From positions 4,199,962 through 4,263,961 of the forward strand of contig JAJEKV010000054.1 of the NCBI GenBank assembly GCA_021234155.1: a DNA stretch of 64,000 bases, written 5' to 3'. The DNA is from Isoetes taiwanensis. Its lineage: Eukaryota; Streptophyta; Lycopodiopsida; Isoetales; Isoetaceae. Positions 1 through 11,208 of the stretch are shown here, piece by piece (position 1 is the stretch's first letter; the number at the start of each line of letters is the position of its first letter). The translations under genes and the position numbers were made by a program. The notes under the pieces were generated by a model, which was not told the origin of the DNA, made no database searches, and saw only the letters and a program-made list of their open reading frames with translations.

Positions 1-2740
1 CCTTTCTTGCAGGGGTTGCATAAGATGTTCCTTGTCGATCTTCCTTCAAGTGCTTGGGTCATCTCGGGTTCAGGAAGTTAGGTGCGATTCTTTGCTACTC
101 TCACGAAAGTGATGCATCCACGAGGTGTCCCCTCGCAAAAGTCGAGGCAATGGGCCTTGGCGGCCACGTTGAAAAGGATGATGTGAAGTGCATGGTATAT
201 CTTGAATCTTTGCACGAAGCAGAGAGTGCTATAAGAAGCGCCCGCAGTTCTTCCCCCTTGGGTGAACCCATTTGCCCTTGGTGAGGCTGGAAGATAGTAG
301 CGAAGTGCGGTGCCTTTACCCGTGCCTCGCGATCCGGTGCCCTTCCTTTGAAGCGCTCCGCCGTAGGCATCGCCATAAGATCTTCATGGTCTCTCCACAT
401 CTTTGGTTGCATTGTCCAAGTTGATCTTCTTTGGACCCTTCCCTCATGCTCTGGCTCGGCGCGGCTTGAGCTTGGGCCCCTCCGGCTTATGCGGTGTGCT
501 CTGTATCTGCTTTGGAACTCCTCCTCACGAAATGATAGGTTCCTGTCGATAGATCTCCCTTATCTGGCGATAGGCTGCTATATACGACATTGTCTCCCCG
601 GCATAAGAGTGTCTCTCGCCCGGCTCCTTGGAATCTCACGGTATGAATAGTCGATGAGGTCCATGCTTTTTCCCATGTGCTATCATGCCTAGAAGCTCGT
701 CGATTGAAGTCCACGTTCACGGTAGTATGACAAGTTGAGGATGTCATTTGCTAAAATGTACTCCTCTTCCCGTCGATGACTATCGGCGGCCACAATGATC
801 TTAGGCCGGTGGCTCGGTGGCTCTTTCGATGTCGTCGTCGTGCCTTGACATGTATCTCTGCATCCTTGTTGCCTCCTGCTCTCCCATTACGGGTTTTGCT
901 CCCCTAGCGCTCGTAGTCTTCATCGATCTGTGGGGCTGGTGCCCCGGCATGCGCGTGCCATGGTATTCATCGTGGAGGAATCTATGTTGAGGATTTGATC
1001 ACGGGCCCCTACGGGTATCAAGTGGTGCTAAGTCTAAGGGCTGAGCGAAGGTTCCCCTACTTTGTTGATTGACTTATAGTGCATGAAGAGGGCAAGGGCT
1101 GCATACGCACATGAAAGGTACCTATGCCTATTATGTAATGCGGGTCATGTAATGGGTCCTAGTCCTATCCATAGGCTGCTTCTTGCCTTTGGATCCTCCC
1201 ATCTCTCGACCTAAGGCTTGGGTGAGTGTCTCCAGGAGAAACCCAATTCCCTCCCTAGGAGGTAGTCTAACTTCCCAAAGCGGGGACTGTTGGTCATATT
1301 GGCACATGATATCGGTGTAGTATGGTGTTCTAAGACGAGTTGCATGAAGATCAAACAAGTGGTCAAACACGAGAAGGCTTGCTTTCGTGAGGGGAGCTGA
1401 TAGATATGGCTTGCTGACATTGTACCATCTTTCAAAGTTCTTTGAAGCCATTGAGCAAAGAGGGGGTGCGAGAAAATGGCTTGCAAAGATCGGTGAGGAA
1501 TCGAGAAAATCGCCCTAAGTGGTTGGGGCAGATTACATTTGAAGGGAAAATGGCAAATGAGGCCCTTTTATAGACTATGGTTGGCCTCGGGATTAGGTGC
1601 AAAAAAGGTACCTACATAAGAAAGCCTTGGTTCTATGGCTATGGGTGTCCAAATGAGCTACCATGAAGTGCAATTCTAAAGCAAAACAAAGCAAGAGGTA
1701 CATGGCGGTTTGTTTGGTCAAATTTGGCCAATTTGGGTCGAAAATGGGCTGACCGGATGAATCGTAGCGGATGGCCTCCGGCGTCCCTTGAATCTGTTGC
1801 AGCGTTTGGCCTTGATCTCACCGGTTGGCCTATTTTGGAGCCATTTTTGGGAGTTTGAAGATGCTAGCATGACTAATTGGATCAATTCTAGCCTAACTAG
1901 CAACTTATTTTTGAGCAAAACTAACACCTAAAAGCGAATTTTTAGGTGCACCGGGTGAATGTAGCGAAAGCGCCAGCGTCAGCGATTATGAAGAGGCCAT
2001 TGGCAGCGGTCTCACCGGTTGCCCCAATTTTTGCTTTTTCGATGATTTTTTGTCAAAATTTAGTTGTAGACATGATTTCTAGGGTATTCCTAAGCATGCT
2101 ATAAGGAATTCTACTCCAATTGAGTTTAATTTCCTACATTTCAACATCAAAAATTTTTTTACTTACAGGAGGAAAAAACAACTTTCATATTACTAGGGAA
2201 AACACCATTACATAAAAATTTAACTTCTCAACAAAATTTCAAAATTGAGGCTCTAGGGCCTCTCCTGCCGAATCCTCAGGTGCTAAGTGAATGTCCAGCC
2301 GGCATAAGGGTGACTCTCTTAGCATGGATGGCCGCGAAATTCCCTTCCTCAAAGAGGCGCACCAGCTACGCTTGTGTGACCTCTTGCGGGGCCGGGTCAT
2401 TAGTGGGGGTAACCCTATAATCGGTCCGAATTCTGCATGACTTCCCTAAGGAGGCTTCGAAGCCTTCCTTATGAGGAGATTTGTGCACATTTGGAAGTGC
2501 TTGATCTCCCCTAACACCCGGCGCGGACTATTAGGCCCATGGTGAACCCTTTTGGGTTTTCGGTCTAGGTGGGGGTGGCTTAGGCTGATTTTTCTTGACT
2601 GCCGCCCTCGGCAACCCTCTGCACTTCACGGCCGGCGATTACCGGTCGTTGTACCCTCGTCGGCGGCGGAGGTACTCTTTTATGCCGTCATTTTTTTATG
2701 AATTTCGCGATCGGCCGGGCATGAATTCCCGTTCTCCACC

Positions 2741-3376
2741 TTACGCTTCTTGACCACCGCCGTGGCTCCGGCCACTTAGGGTAAGGTGGTCTCGGCGTCG
2801 AAGACCCCCTGCTGCTCCTCCTCCTCCTTGCCCGTCTCCCCCTTCTGTACCTCCTCCTCTTCGAGGCTCTTCAATAACGGCCGGTTTGGCGAAGTCTGTC
2901 GTTTCTTCTCTTCGTCCTTCTCTCCTGCCGCCTCGGCTCCGCTCGCTCCCTCTTCTTCCTAGCGGCCTTCTCCTCATTGCCCTTCTTCTTTGGTCTTTGA
3001 AGGGCCCGCCTCTTGAGTTTGGTCTTTGCTGCTGCTTGCTGCCGCCCACTGCTCTTCTACCTCGGTGTCAGAGCCCGAGGGCCCAAAGTGGCGGGACTTC
3101 GCCCGGTTCTCTGGGTGCCCGCCCGATGAAAGAGCTGCTTTGTTGGGGCTTCGTCGCGTCCTCTTTGTCGTGGAAGGTGTCGCCCGGCTTCTCTTGGAGG
3201 AAACTCCTCATCTCGGCCCGGTCGAAGGTGCTTTCGGGAACCTTCTTGGCGTGCCGACCTCTTTGCCCGCTTAGCGCCATAGAGAGGGTAGGTCGCTCGT
3301 TATACTTCCTCATTTGTTTGTTTGGTTCGAGCCATATCTTACGGTTCAAGAAATAGATGGCGTAAAAGGCGAGCAA
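2741..3376 (-). other. Gag-like basic, low-complexity coding remnant
   Basis: Two minus-strand open stretches lie downstream of the PBS, about where gag is expected. The first (3376 to 3068, about 100 aa) is charged and contains ESTFDRAEMRSFLQEKP. The second (3049 to 2741) is very rich in Arg, Gly and Glu. No zinc knuckle or other diagnostic motif is visible. Position suggests gag, composition only suggests a nucleic-acid-binding tail. It may not be translated at all. Confidence 0.25.
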
Positions 3377-3892
3377 AGAGAGGTGATGGTGGGAAGGTTT
3401 GGAGAGAGAATGAGGTGTCAGATATTTAAAAAGGAGGGTCCTAGGAATATTCTCCCACCATAATTACCCCTATTTATTAACCTCCCTTATTAATTACACC
3501 TTATTTAGTAGTTATTTAATTATTAATGTATGTATTAACCGTATTAATTAATTCGTATTATACCTTAGATTTTTGAATTTTCTAATGGTTTGAAGTGCTA
3601 ATTATGGATTTGCGCCATTTTTCACTCGGGTCTCCGATTGGCATGATTCTTCGACCCATTTTAGGTGAAATTGATGCAGATGCATAATTTTCATTCCAAA
3701 TTTACTAGAAGATGAATTAGACTCACTCATTCCTTCGTCTAACACTTAACCTTACTCCGGACCCACTACCTAAGAGAAAACTTTTTTCCCTTATTTTCGG
3801 GGTTCGATGGTGGAAATTTTATTTCACACCCTATAGGCATGTTAGACTACTTTCATGGTTATGGTCAGTGCTAGTTCCTGGTCAACCAAGAA

Positions 3893-3909
3893 CATCGCTC
3901 TGATACCAT
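3893..3909 (-). other. Primer binding site, tRNA-iMet type
   Basis: Read on the minus strand, the bases next to the LTR are ATGGTATCAGAGCGATG. They contain TGGTATCAGAGC, the usual plant initiator tRNA-Met complement, one base away from the LTR end. This fixes the element's orientation as minus. Confidence 0.75.
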
Positions 3910-5562
3910 TGTGACGCTCCCTGCTAAACATCACGGTATTTCGGCCGTACACTCGGCAGGAAATCCCCCGTCCGGCTCAACAACCGCACAGGCCCTCCGT
4001 CTATCCCGCACTCTGGAACCTCCGTAGTGCGGAAAGGGGACACGAAGGTGTCTTGCGCGCCCTTCCCCTATGGGCTCCTATCACAGCGGAAGCATAAACA
4101 CATCAGAACTAGCAATACAATACAATACAATAGGCTACCTCGAGGGTAGCTCAACCGCACATCCATAGATGCAAAGAACATAATCATATGCCATGAAACA
4201 TGAGAGCTCCTACCCGTGTCTCGACACATAGGGTAGTCGGCCCGACTAGATAGGCCTCAAGATAGAAGCGGCCCGAGTCATAACAATGGCGGGGCTGGCA
4301 TAGGACAATGGCTAGGGTTGACCACTCCATCCGCCCCTCCTGTGCATACTTTGCGGATGGGCTAGATCAAGGCGTGGCATGACTCTAACCTTATGGGATA
4401 CACAATCCCATGGCATCACCCATCGGGACTACTCCGGGTTGCATCTCCCGGGTCCGGCCGAGGTAGGAAGGGTTGCATCTCCCCTTCGGGGGTCTAGAGG
4501 CTCCGCAGGCTGGCTAGAGAATGCGTGGCGACACCGCGATTCGTACCCGTGAACCCCCAAAACAAGAGCCAAGCTGACACTTGCAACTCTTGAGAGGCAG
4601 GGCGACACCATTGCCTCAGGAGGTGTCGGACCCATGCTCGGCCCCCACCGAAGTGACCGACCATAAGCCTAGCCTTTGTGGGATCCCCGAAGCCCCCACT
4701 CGGCGGGGATCCACCCTCCATCTTGCCTCTAGCCCGTTGTGTGGTCTTTGAGTCACATCATAGCTTCCATAGCCCGGTGGGTTCCTATGCGCAGGGCCGC
4801 CAACTAATAGGAACTAAAGGGATCTACACTAGGAGCATACTACATATGGCCCTAGGTCTCTACCCCCTTCCCAATACAAGAGGAGCACATGATCAACCAA
4901 TATCACATACATCACATCATGATCAATATCAATATCATATGAACATCTTACCCTAACATACATAGCTAACTAAGGTTAGGGTTCCTTGATTAGGGTTCAA
5001 GATGTTCAACAAAGATCTAGGATGGCTCTACTCTAGACACGAATCAATAACCCCTGCGGGTGCTAACTTCCGGATGAACTAACATGAACTCTACTCAACC
5101 TACCTCCTCGAGCGCTTCCTCCCATCCCAGGCGTCTCCATGCTCCTAGGCGTGGTTGAAGGCTTGCTCCCTCTACGATCATACACACCTTCTAGGGGCTG
5201 CTTTGCTCCGAGGCTAGACTATGAATGAGCGATTGCGAAAGCGGGGTTTTGGGCTGCGTGGGAATGAGAGCTTCAGGTGCTAGGTCAGGAAAAAGGGTCT
5301 AGGGTTAGGGTTAGGGCTCATATAGGTGTGGGTCCCGTGGGATGCCACGTGGCACCACTAAAATAAAGGCGTGTGGCGGTTGCCCAATAGGATAAGGCCA
5401 TGTGGAAATGGGCCTTATCCTAAGGTTATCTAAGTTAACAATTAACTTAGATGTGCACCTACTGCCACTTATCCGAGGCATACAAGGCTACCTCGGTAGA
5501 CTTGTATGGTGGCAGTCGAGAATATCACGTATTTATGGCATATATTCCCTTGGAGCGTCACA
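3910..5562 (-). repeat. Long terminal repeat (1,653 bp)
   Basis: The plus strand begins TGTGACGCTCC at 3910 and ends GGAGCGTCACA at 5562, giving an 11-bp perfect inverted terminal repeat with TG...CA ends, next to a PBS. Inside are an (AATAC)n stretch near 4113 and telomere-like units (GGGTTA) near 5297. The partner LTR is not in the window, so the target duplication cannot be checked; the right flank is CATTT. Confidence 0.6.
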
Positions 5563-6605
5563 CATTTGCTCTGCTATGCGGTATTTTTGACTTGATAATT
5601 TGCAATGGCACATCACGGTGGCCGCTTCTCACAAGTGCACTGCGCAGGGGACAATCGAGGGGAGGGTCTAGTGTGGTGGACTATGTGCTCGTAGTTGCAC
5701 AAGATATGCATCTCATCGGTCGTTTCGGGTGGGCAGCGGCGGTCGGGATGAGGAGGTCGACTCGAGATCACCTCCCACTTTATTTGGACATGGCTTGGCA
5801 AGTTGCCGAGAAACCCCCACTATGCCACCCCTCGCCATCCTCGGTTGCCTGGCTGGATTATGGCGGTGAGAGGACTTCTGTAGAGAGATGCTCATGGATG
5901 CCACTGCCCGGCAATTCTGCGGACCCCCACACTAGAGCGGTGGGCGAACCCGGTTGGTGAGCTATTCGAGATGCGGCGGGCCGGTGTTTTTGGGAGACCC
6001 CCTCCCCTTGCGTATCGGCTCAAGGACAACAACACCCCGGCGTAACCGGTGGTTTGATGCAGTGTAAAAAGCATAGCGCCGGCTCCCGTCACGATGCGGA
6101 TCAAGTACCCGCTTGCGAGGCCACTACGCGTCTGCGCCCATCACGAGAAGGAGACAAAGCGGCGGTACCTTACCGGCACCGAGGGGAGATGTTTGGCTGC
6201 TTTGGACACTCATCCTCGAACCTTTTGGCGCGAGAGTGCTTGAAGGCCAACCCGACCCCTGAGGGGACATTACACGGCGGTGGGAAGCGGTACTGCGGCG
6301 GCTCTATGACCCACCGGGGGGCGTGCGCCCATACCCTCACAGGATGGCCCCCATTGGTTTCGCGGAGGAGGATGTTGTGGAGGGCACAGCTTGGTGGCTA
6401 ATGGGAAGGTAGCCGACCTCGGCGGTATCGCAGTCGAGTTACTCAAATGGGCGAGGCGGCTGGTGCCGATCCTCACTACCCTGTTCAACCCGAGCATTGC
6501 GGGGAAGGTTTCCCCGACAATGGACCCTGGCGGGGTTGTCCCCATTCACAAGGCGGACGACCCACACTGTCCGGCCAATTACCGGACGATCATGATCAGT
6601 TCAAT
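5563..6605 (+). pseudogene. LINE ORF2, endonuclease and RT N-terminal part
   Basis: An APE-type endonuclease C-terminus is visible at about 5585-5810: an ICNGTSRWP-like block, then GGSSVVDYVLV, then DHLPLYL. These match the late conserved motifs of LINE endonucleases. After a disrupted linker, 6391-6600 encodes the RT entry region: GIAVELLKWARRLVPILTTL, then GGVVPIHKADD and ANYRTIMISS. Several frameshifts and stops separate these blocks, so no functional protein is possible. The piece ends at the TCAAT target site of the LARD. Confidence 0.7.
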
Positions 6606-7050
6606 TGTTGATGTTTGGGGTTCTTGGCATCACCTTGCAGCAGCAGTCCATGACTGCCGGATGCCACAAGGCTGCCACAAATGCTCATGGATCAACAAAA
6701 GAAGATGGGAAGAAACTCCAAGAACAAGAACAAAGCAAAGAATGAACAAAACATAATCATATTGATGCTCAAAAGGAGGTGCTCCAAAGCGTGAGCAAAA
6801 CCTCAACAATGAGAGGAAATGCTCTCTCTAAATAGTAGAGCAAAACCCTAACCCTAAATGATATCTCACCCTCCACAGATCTAGGCTAAATCTGGGCCAT
6901 AGATTGTGGGGTCCAATATGACAAATACATGTGGCCTATGCCACCTACCACATATGTGGGCTAAATCTGGGCCCTAGATCAAGTGGTCCAATGTGATAAA
7001 TACATGTGGCCTATGCCACTCATACATATGTTTAGCCCAAAGGGCTAACA
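6606..7050 (-). repeat. LARD 3' LTR (445 bp)
   Basis: It begins TGTTGATGTT and ends GGGCTAACA on the plus strand. An internal imperfect duplication of about 72 bp (starting near 6885 and 6957) repeats CTAAATCTGGGCC and ATACATGTGGCCTATGCCAC. It is almost identical to the copy at 10762-11208. Confidence 0.9.
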
Positions 7051-7062
7051 CTCCCCCCCACC
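7051..7062 (-). other. LARD polypurine tract
   Basis: Plus-strand CTCCCCCCCACC directly abuts the LTR; the minus strand reads as a purine run (GGTGGGGGGGAG), the usual plus-strand primer next to a 3' LTR. Confidence 0.65.
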
Positions 7063-7179
7063 ACACCAAACTATGTAGAACCTTTATAACAGGAGGTTAA
7101 ACATTTACAACAGTGTCCAAAGTGAGGGGAAATAATGAGAATGTCGCCGTAGATCTTGATCCAAAAATGCCAATGTCGA

Positions 7180-7320
7180 TGAAGTACAAAAATCATGAGA
7201 GGTTGAGAAGGCTGTCACCACTTCTCTTGAGCTTGCCACAAGCTCCTTTAATTCCATAGAAGTCAAATCTAATGTTGAGAAGGCTGTCACCACTTCTCAT
7301 AGAGCTTGCCACTTAGCTCG
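7180..7320. repeat. Short direct repeat inside the LARD
   Basis: GTTGAGAAGGCTGTCACCAC followed by TTCTC...GAGCTTGCCAC occurs near 7202 and again near 7272. Confidence 0.6.
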
Positions 7321-7384
7321 GAATACATGCGCCAATCAAAGTGTCTTGTAATGAGTTGAACAAAATGAGAAAACAAAAATTGTT

Positions 7385-7789
7385 GAAGGGGCGAAAGGTC
7401 CTAAGTCATCTTCACGCCAGTGTTGAACTTGAAAAGTTGAAACAAGGAGTTGAAACATAAGTGATTGAAAGGGCGGAAGGCAAGTCAGCGTCACGCCATT
7501 TGTTGAACTTGAAAGAGTTTGAGCAAATAGTTGAACTTGAAGGAGTTGAAATTGAAGGGGCGGAAGGCTATAAGTCATCTTCACGCCATTGGTTGAACTT
7601 GAAAGAGGCTCGACCGCCATGTATGATGGACGGATGAGGTTGATCAAAATGTTGAACTTGAAAAAGTTGACACCAAAGAGAAATTGCTGAAATTGGCCTG
7701 CACATGCCATGTGGCCATGTGAGGTTGATGCATGAAGGGGCGGAAGGCAGAATTCATCTTCACGCCATTGCAGGAACTTGAAATTTGTT
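7385..7789. repeat. Four imperfect ~55-bp repeats inside the LARD
   Basis: A unit of the form GAAGGGGCGGAAGGC...TCATCTTCACGCCATTG...GAACTTGAAA recurs near 7385, 7466, 7553 and 7733, with unlike spacers. Farther right, 8160-8770 is full of related GGCCGTGG-type motifs, and 10270-10340 repeats GAGCCGTTGGGCCTCTG. The interior looks built from short duplications, not from decayed genes. Confidence 0.65.
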
Positions 7790-10743
7790 GGTACAAAGGT
7801 GCAAAGCAGATATAAGAATCAGGCAAAAGATGAGGCGTCCCCCAAAATGTGCCAAAAAGATGCTCGGATCTTTGCTTGCGTCAAAAGTGGATCGAAAGTT
7901 TGTGCTTGAAGTCACTTGCGGGAGGGGCCATGACAATTTTGTGGGACTCACAGCAGGTGGGGCGTGATGTTTGAAGTCCGCAGTTGCATGAAATTTTACC
8001 TCCAAAGCGAGAATGATAGGACCCGGATATTCTTGTATGTAAAAAAATGGCTTGATCATTAGAAGGGGTGAAAAACACCAAAAATATGGGCCATGTGGAA
8101 TATTCAAGTGTCGAAGTCTCTCTAGGAAAGAAAATCATAAAGATGTCATAAAAAAAACATGACAAGAGGTGTGACAAGAGAGGAATGTTCCCGCCAAGGG
8201 ATGGGCGTGGGTTTTGATGTAACAAGTTGCCATGGCCGGAGAGCCCGCCGTAGGGGGCCGTGGGGGCTGTGGGTCGCGCAAAGGCCCGCCCGTGAGGTCT
8301 TTGATATTGAGGCCCGCCAGGTGGGGGCGTGGTTCCGCTGTGAAGATATTGCGGACTTCGAAGCCCCGCCCGTGATGGCCGTGGGCTTCTCTGGTTTTTT
8401 GCAGATGCACGCTGGTAAGATTTTGCAGACTGGAAGCCACGCCGTGATGGGCCGTGGGGCTCGATCTTGTGCCGGACGGGTTTGCTTTGAGGTCTTTGAA
8501 GACCCGCGCCGTGACAGGCCGTGAAAAGAAAATGTCCCGCCAAAAGGGCCGTGGTGATGCCGTGATGCCGTTTACCATCGAGTGGTGAGATCTATGCCAA
8601 GGGGCCTTGGAAATCCGTCACGGGTGGACTTCCGCGCAATGAAATGTGGCGATGGGATGGGCGGTGGGTGAAGATCATGGATTACGGGGCTGTCGAAGGC
8701 GTGGATCGACCTTGGAAGGTCGTGAAAAAATTTCCACGCCAAAAGGGCCATGGAAATGAAAGTTTTGTGTCGCGAGGTTTTGATATGCTTTGGGCATGCC
8801 GTGCTCGAAGATCAAGGGCTTCTTTGTTGCATGGTTTTGCTTGATAAAAATGAGAGTAAAAGCGTCATGATGGTATAGGTGCATGAATTGATCAAGATTT
8901 GGCTTTGAAAGATACTCGGGGCGGTAGAATTACATTTGTTGATGAGTTCATTTAGGCAGGTGTGCATCGCGATCCCAGAATGAATTTGTGGTGTAGAAAC
9001 CCCCCTTTCTTGGGCTACATCGTCTGGCCATGAAGGCTCTGACATACAGAGATACTTGGGAAGAAAGCCGCCTTATGGTAGACTATGGAGCGCCAATGCA
9101 TTTGGATACAAAGTCTGCAACTCCATGTGGGTGTGAGAAATGAGCCCAAAATTTTTAGTACGTTTTTGCGGATCTGACCGGTTGATGATAAAAGCGTGCA
9201 AAAACACAATCGATTTGTGGCATCTTTGAGCCAATAAAGGGTCTGCCCCAAGAAAATGGAGGTGCTTGCTGTTTCTTAATCTCATAGATCGGTATAGGAA
9301 ATCGAATTTATCAAAGCCACATGTGTTTGAAGAAACTATTGGGCAAAAATCACAAAATATGTTGATGAAGAACAGGCTGAAGACCCAAAGAGCATCTCCC
9401 GTACTGCAAACGACAAGAACTGTAACATCTGCAACGTAATAGTATGAATGAATAACTGGTTGCTTTCCGGTGGGCAGGACAAGGATGGAACAAGGGAAAA
9501 AGTTCTTGAAAGAAATGAAATGGTGCGAATCCTTAGCTCGATTTTTCGTGTACGGTTTGTCTAATAATGGAGCAAACTGCCGAAATGAAATGATGGGGCT
9601 TTTGCCCCAATTTGCTGCAGAAAGCAAATCCAGCTCCCTGCATGGCACAGAACAAATCCAGGAATGTTGCCTGAAGAATGTCCAGAAACCCAATTGAACG
9701 TAGTTGCATGTGGTGAATGTCGGCTCGTTGCTCAGCAAGTTTTTGAGATGAAGAATATGCTAGAATAAGAATGCCTGTGCTCTTCAAAAAAAACAGAGCT
9801 TCAGCCCACAAGACAGGGCTGCCAAAATACCTGCAGATGAGCCGTTGGGCTGCGTCTTAAGTGCGTTGCTTGCCCAAGCAAGGTCATGGCCGTCAAATCC
9901 AATGCAGATCCGATTTCTTTACGGTGACTAATTTTGTTGATCTTTTGCGAACTTGCGACTCTTGTGTGGAAAGACATAGAAGGAGAAAATCTTGAAAATG
10001 GATTGGCCTGGGTGCGTAGAGACCATTATGGAAGGATCAATCGGGGAAGAATTCCCAATGATAGCGTTACTGTCTGGCCGACATATAACGAGTATGCAAA
10101 AAGACTTCAATGCGAGAACTAAGTGGTGAAGCAAGCGAGCAATGATTATGGGCTACGGATGCGTGCAAAAAGCGAGTCCCATTCCACAATAAAATACATC
10201 TGCGAGATGATGGCCGTGATGGTGGGCTTTTACCGCAGCTTAAAAACTGCTGCAAGCCGTTGAGCAGGAAAAATTGCAGAGCCGTTGGGCCTCTGTGCTG
10301 AGAAGAAGATCTGTGCAGAGTCGTTGGGCCTCTGGGCAGAAAATATGTGCTGGCAGAAAATCAAGGACATTGCAGAAGAACCATATCTCTCTTTCAAATG
10401 TCATGAGAAGAAATGGGGCTTCTAGGCACGAATGTATAGACAGAACACAGAAAACACAGGATAGCAAAAATAAAATGTGTCTATGAGGAACCCAAATAAA
10501 TGGAACAAAGATATGCTCGTGGCTTGAATGTTTACACAGAACAGAGTATGGATAGTAAAAACAAGGTGGATAATGAACCCATATGTGACGAATAACAATC
10601 TTAGTTCGCCCCTTTTTTAAAAACGTGGGCAGATCTAGCAGAGATGAGGAGTGAAGACAGTGTCGATGTAGAATCAAATTTTTTCTTGAAAACTTTTGGA
10701 GATGCTTGAAATAAAAAACAAGAGTGATCATGAGCCCAAGAGA
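7790..10743. other. LARD interior without recognisable genes
   Basis: I find no conserved retroelement protein motif on either strand here. The open stretches (for example minus strand 10752 to 10240) begin within the PBS side but have no gag-like sequence. Confidence 0.6.
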
Positions 10744-10760
10744 CCCCGGCAACGGCGCCA
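10744..10760 (-). other. LARD primer binding site, tRNA-Asp type
   Basis: The plus strand reads CCCCGGCAACGGCGCCA one base before the LTR. This equals the 3' end of plant tRNA-Asp including CCA, so the minus-strand PBS is TGGCGCCGTTGCCGGGG, a primer used by several plant gypsy groups. Confidence 0.85.
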
Positions 10761-10761
10761 G

Positions 10762-11208
10762 TGTTGATGTTTGGGGTTCTTGGCATCACCTTGCAGCAGC
10801 AGTCCATGACTGCCGGATGCCACAAGGCTGCCACAAATGCTCATGGATCAACAAAAGAAGATGGGAAGAAACTCCAAGAACAAGAACAAAGCAAAGAATG
10901 AACAAAACATAATCATATTGATGCTCCAAAAGGAGGTGCTCCAAAACGTGAGCAAAAACCTCAACAATGAGAGGAAATGCTCTCTCTAAATAGTAGAGCA
11001 AAACCCTAACCCTAAATGATATCTCACCCTCCACAGATCTAGGCTAAATCTGGGCCATAGATTGTGGGGTCCAATATGACAAATACATGTGGCCTATGCC
11101 ACCTACCACATATGTGGGCTAAATCTGGGCCCTAGATCAAGTGGTCCAATGTGATAAATACATGTGGCCTATGCCACTCATACATATGTTTAGCCCAAAG
11201 GGCTAACA
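10762..11208 (-). repeat. LARD 5' LTR (447 bp)
   Basis: It is homologous to 6606-7050 along its full length with one substitution and two single-base insertions. It borders the PBS on its left and the TCAAT duplication on its right. Confidence 0.9.

Larger units (their letters stand above)
1..5562 (-). mobile_element. LTR retrotransposon, right-hand (5') part
   Basis: The right boundary is a 1.65 kb LTR (3910-5562) with an initiator-Met-type primer binding site on its inner side at 3893-3909, so the element reads right to left and continues beyond the window. The internal part (1-3892) has no recognisable protease, integrase or reverse transcriptase. It holds only minus-strand open stretches at 1131-1486 and 2741-3376 that I cannot assign. 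The DNA right of the LTR is a LINE endonuclease, so the element probably sits in that LINE. It may be a large non-autonomous element or one whose pol lies outside the window. Confidence 0.6.
6606..11208 (-). mobile_element. LARD-type non-autonomous LTR retrotransposon (4.6 kb)
   Basis: Two LTRs (6606-7050 and 10762-11208) are flanked by a perfect 5-bp duplication, TCAAT, at 6601-6605 and 11209-11213. A tRNA-Asp-type PBS (10744-10760) and a polypurine tract (minus strand of 7051-7062) set the orientation as minus. The 3.7 kb interior shows no gag, protease, RT or integrase; it is made of imperfect repeats. Size and lack of coding fit a LARD. The LTRs differ by one substitution and two 1-bp indels by my reading, so the insertion is recent and needed proteins in trans. 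Confidence 0.85.

Noticed and set aside
3310-3340. Minus-strand frame beginning MARTKQT, like histone H3
   Set aside because: Similarity ends after seven residues and the frame hits a stop; chance.
8135-8578. Overlapping 120-220 codon frames on both strands in the LARD
   Set aside because: They come from GGCCGTGG-type repeats; no conserved domain.
10240-10752. 170-codon minus-strand frame next to the LARD PBS as a gag gene
   Set aside because: No capsid or zinc-knuckle features and hydrophobic, irregular composition.
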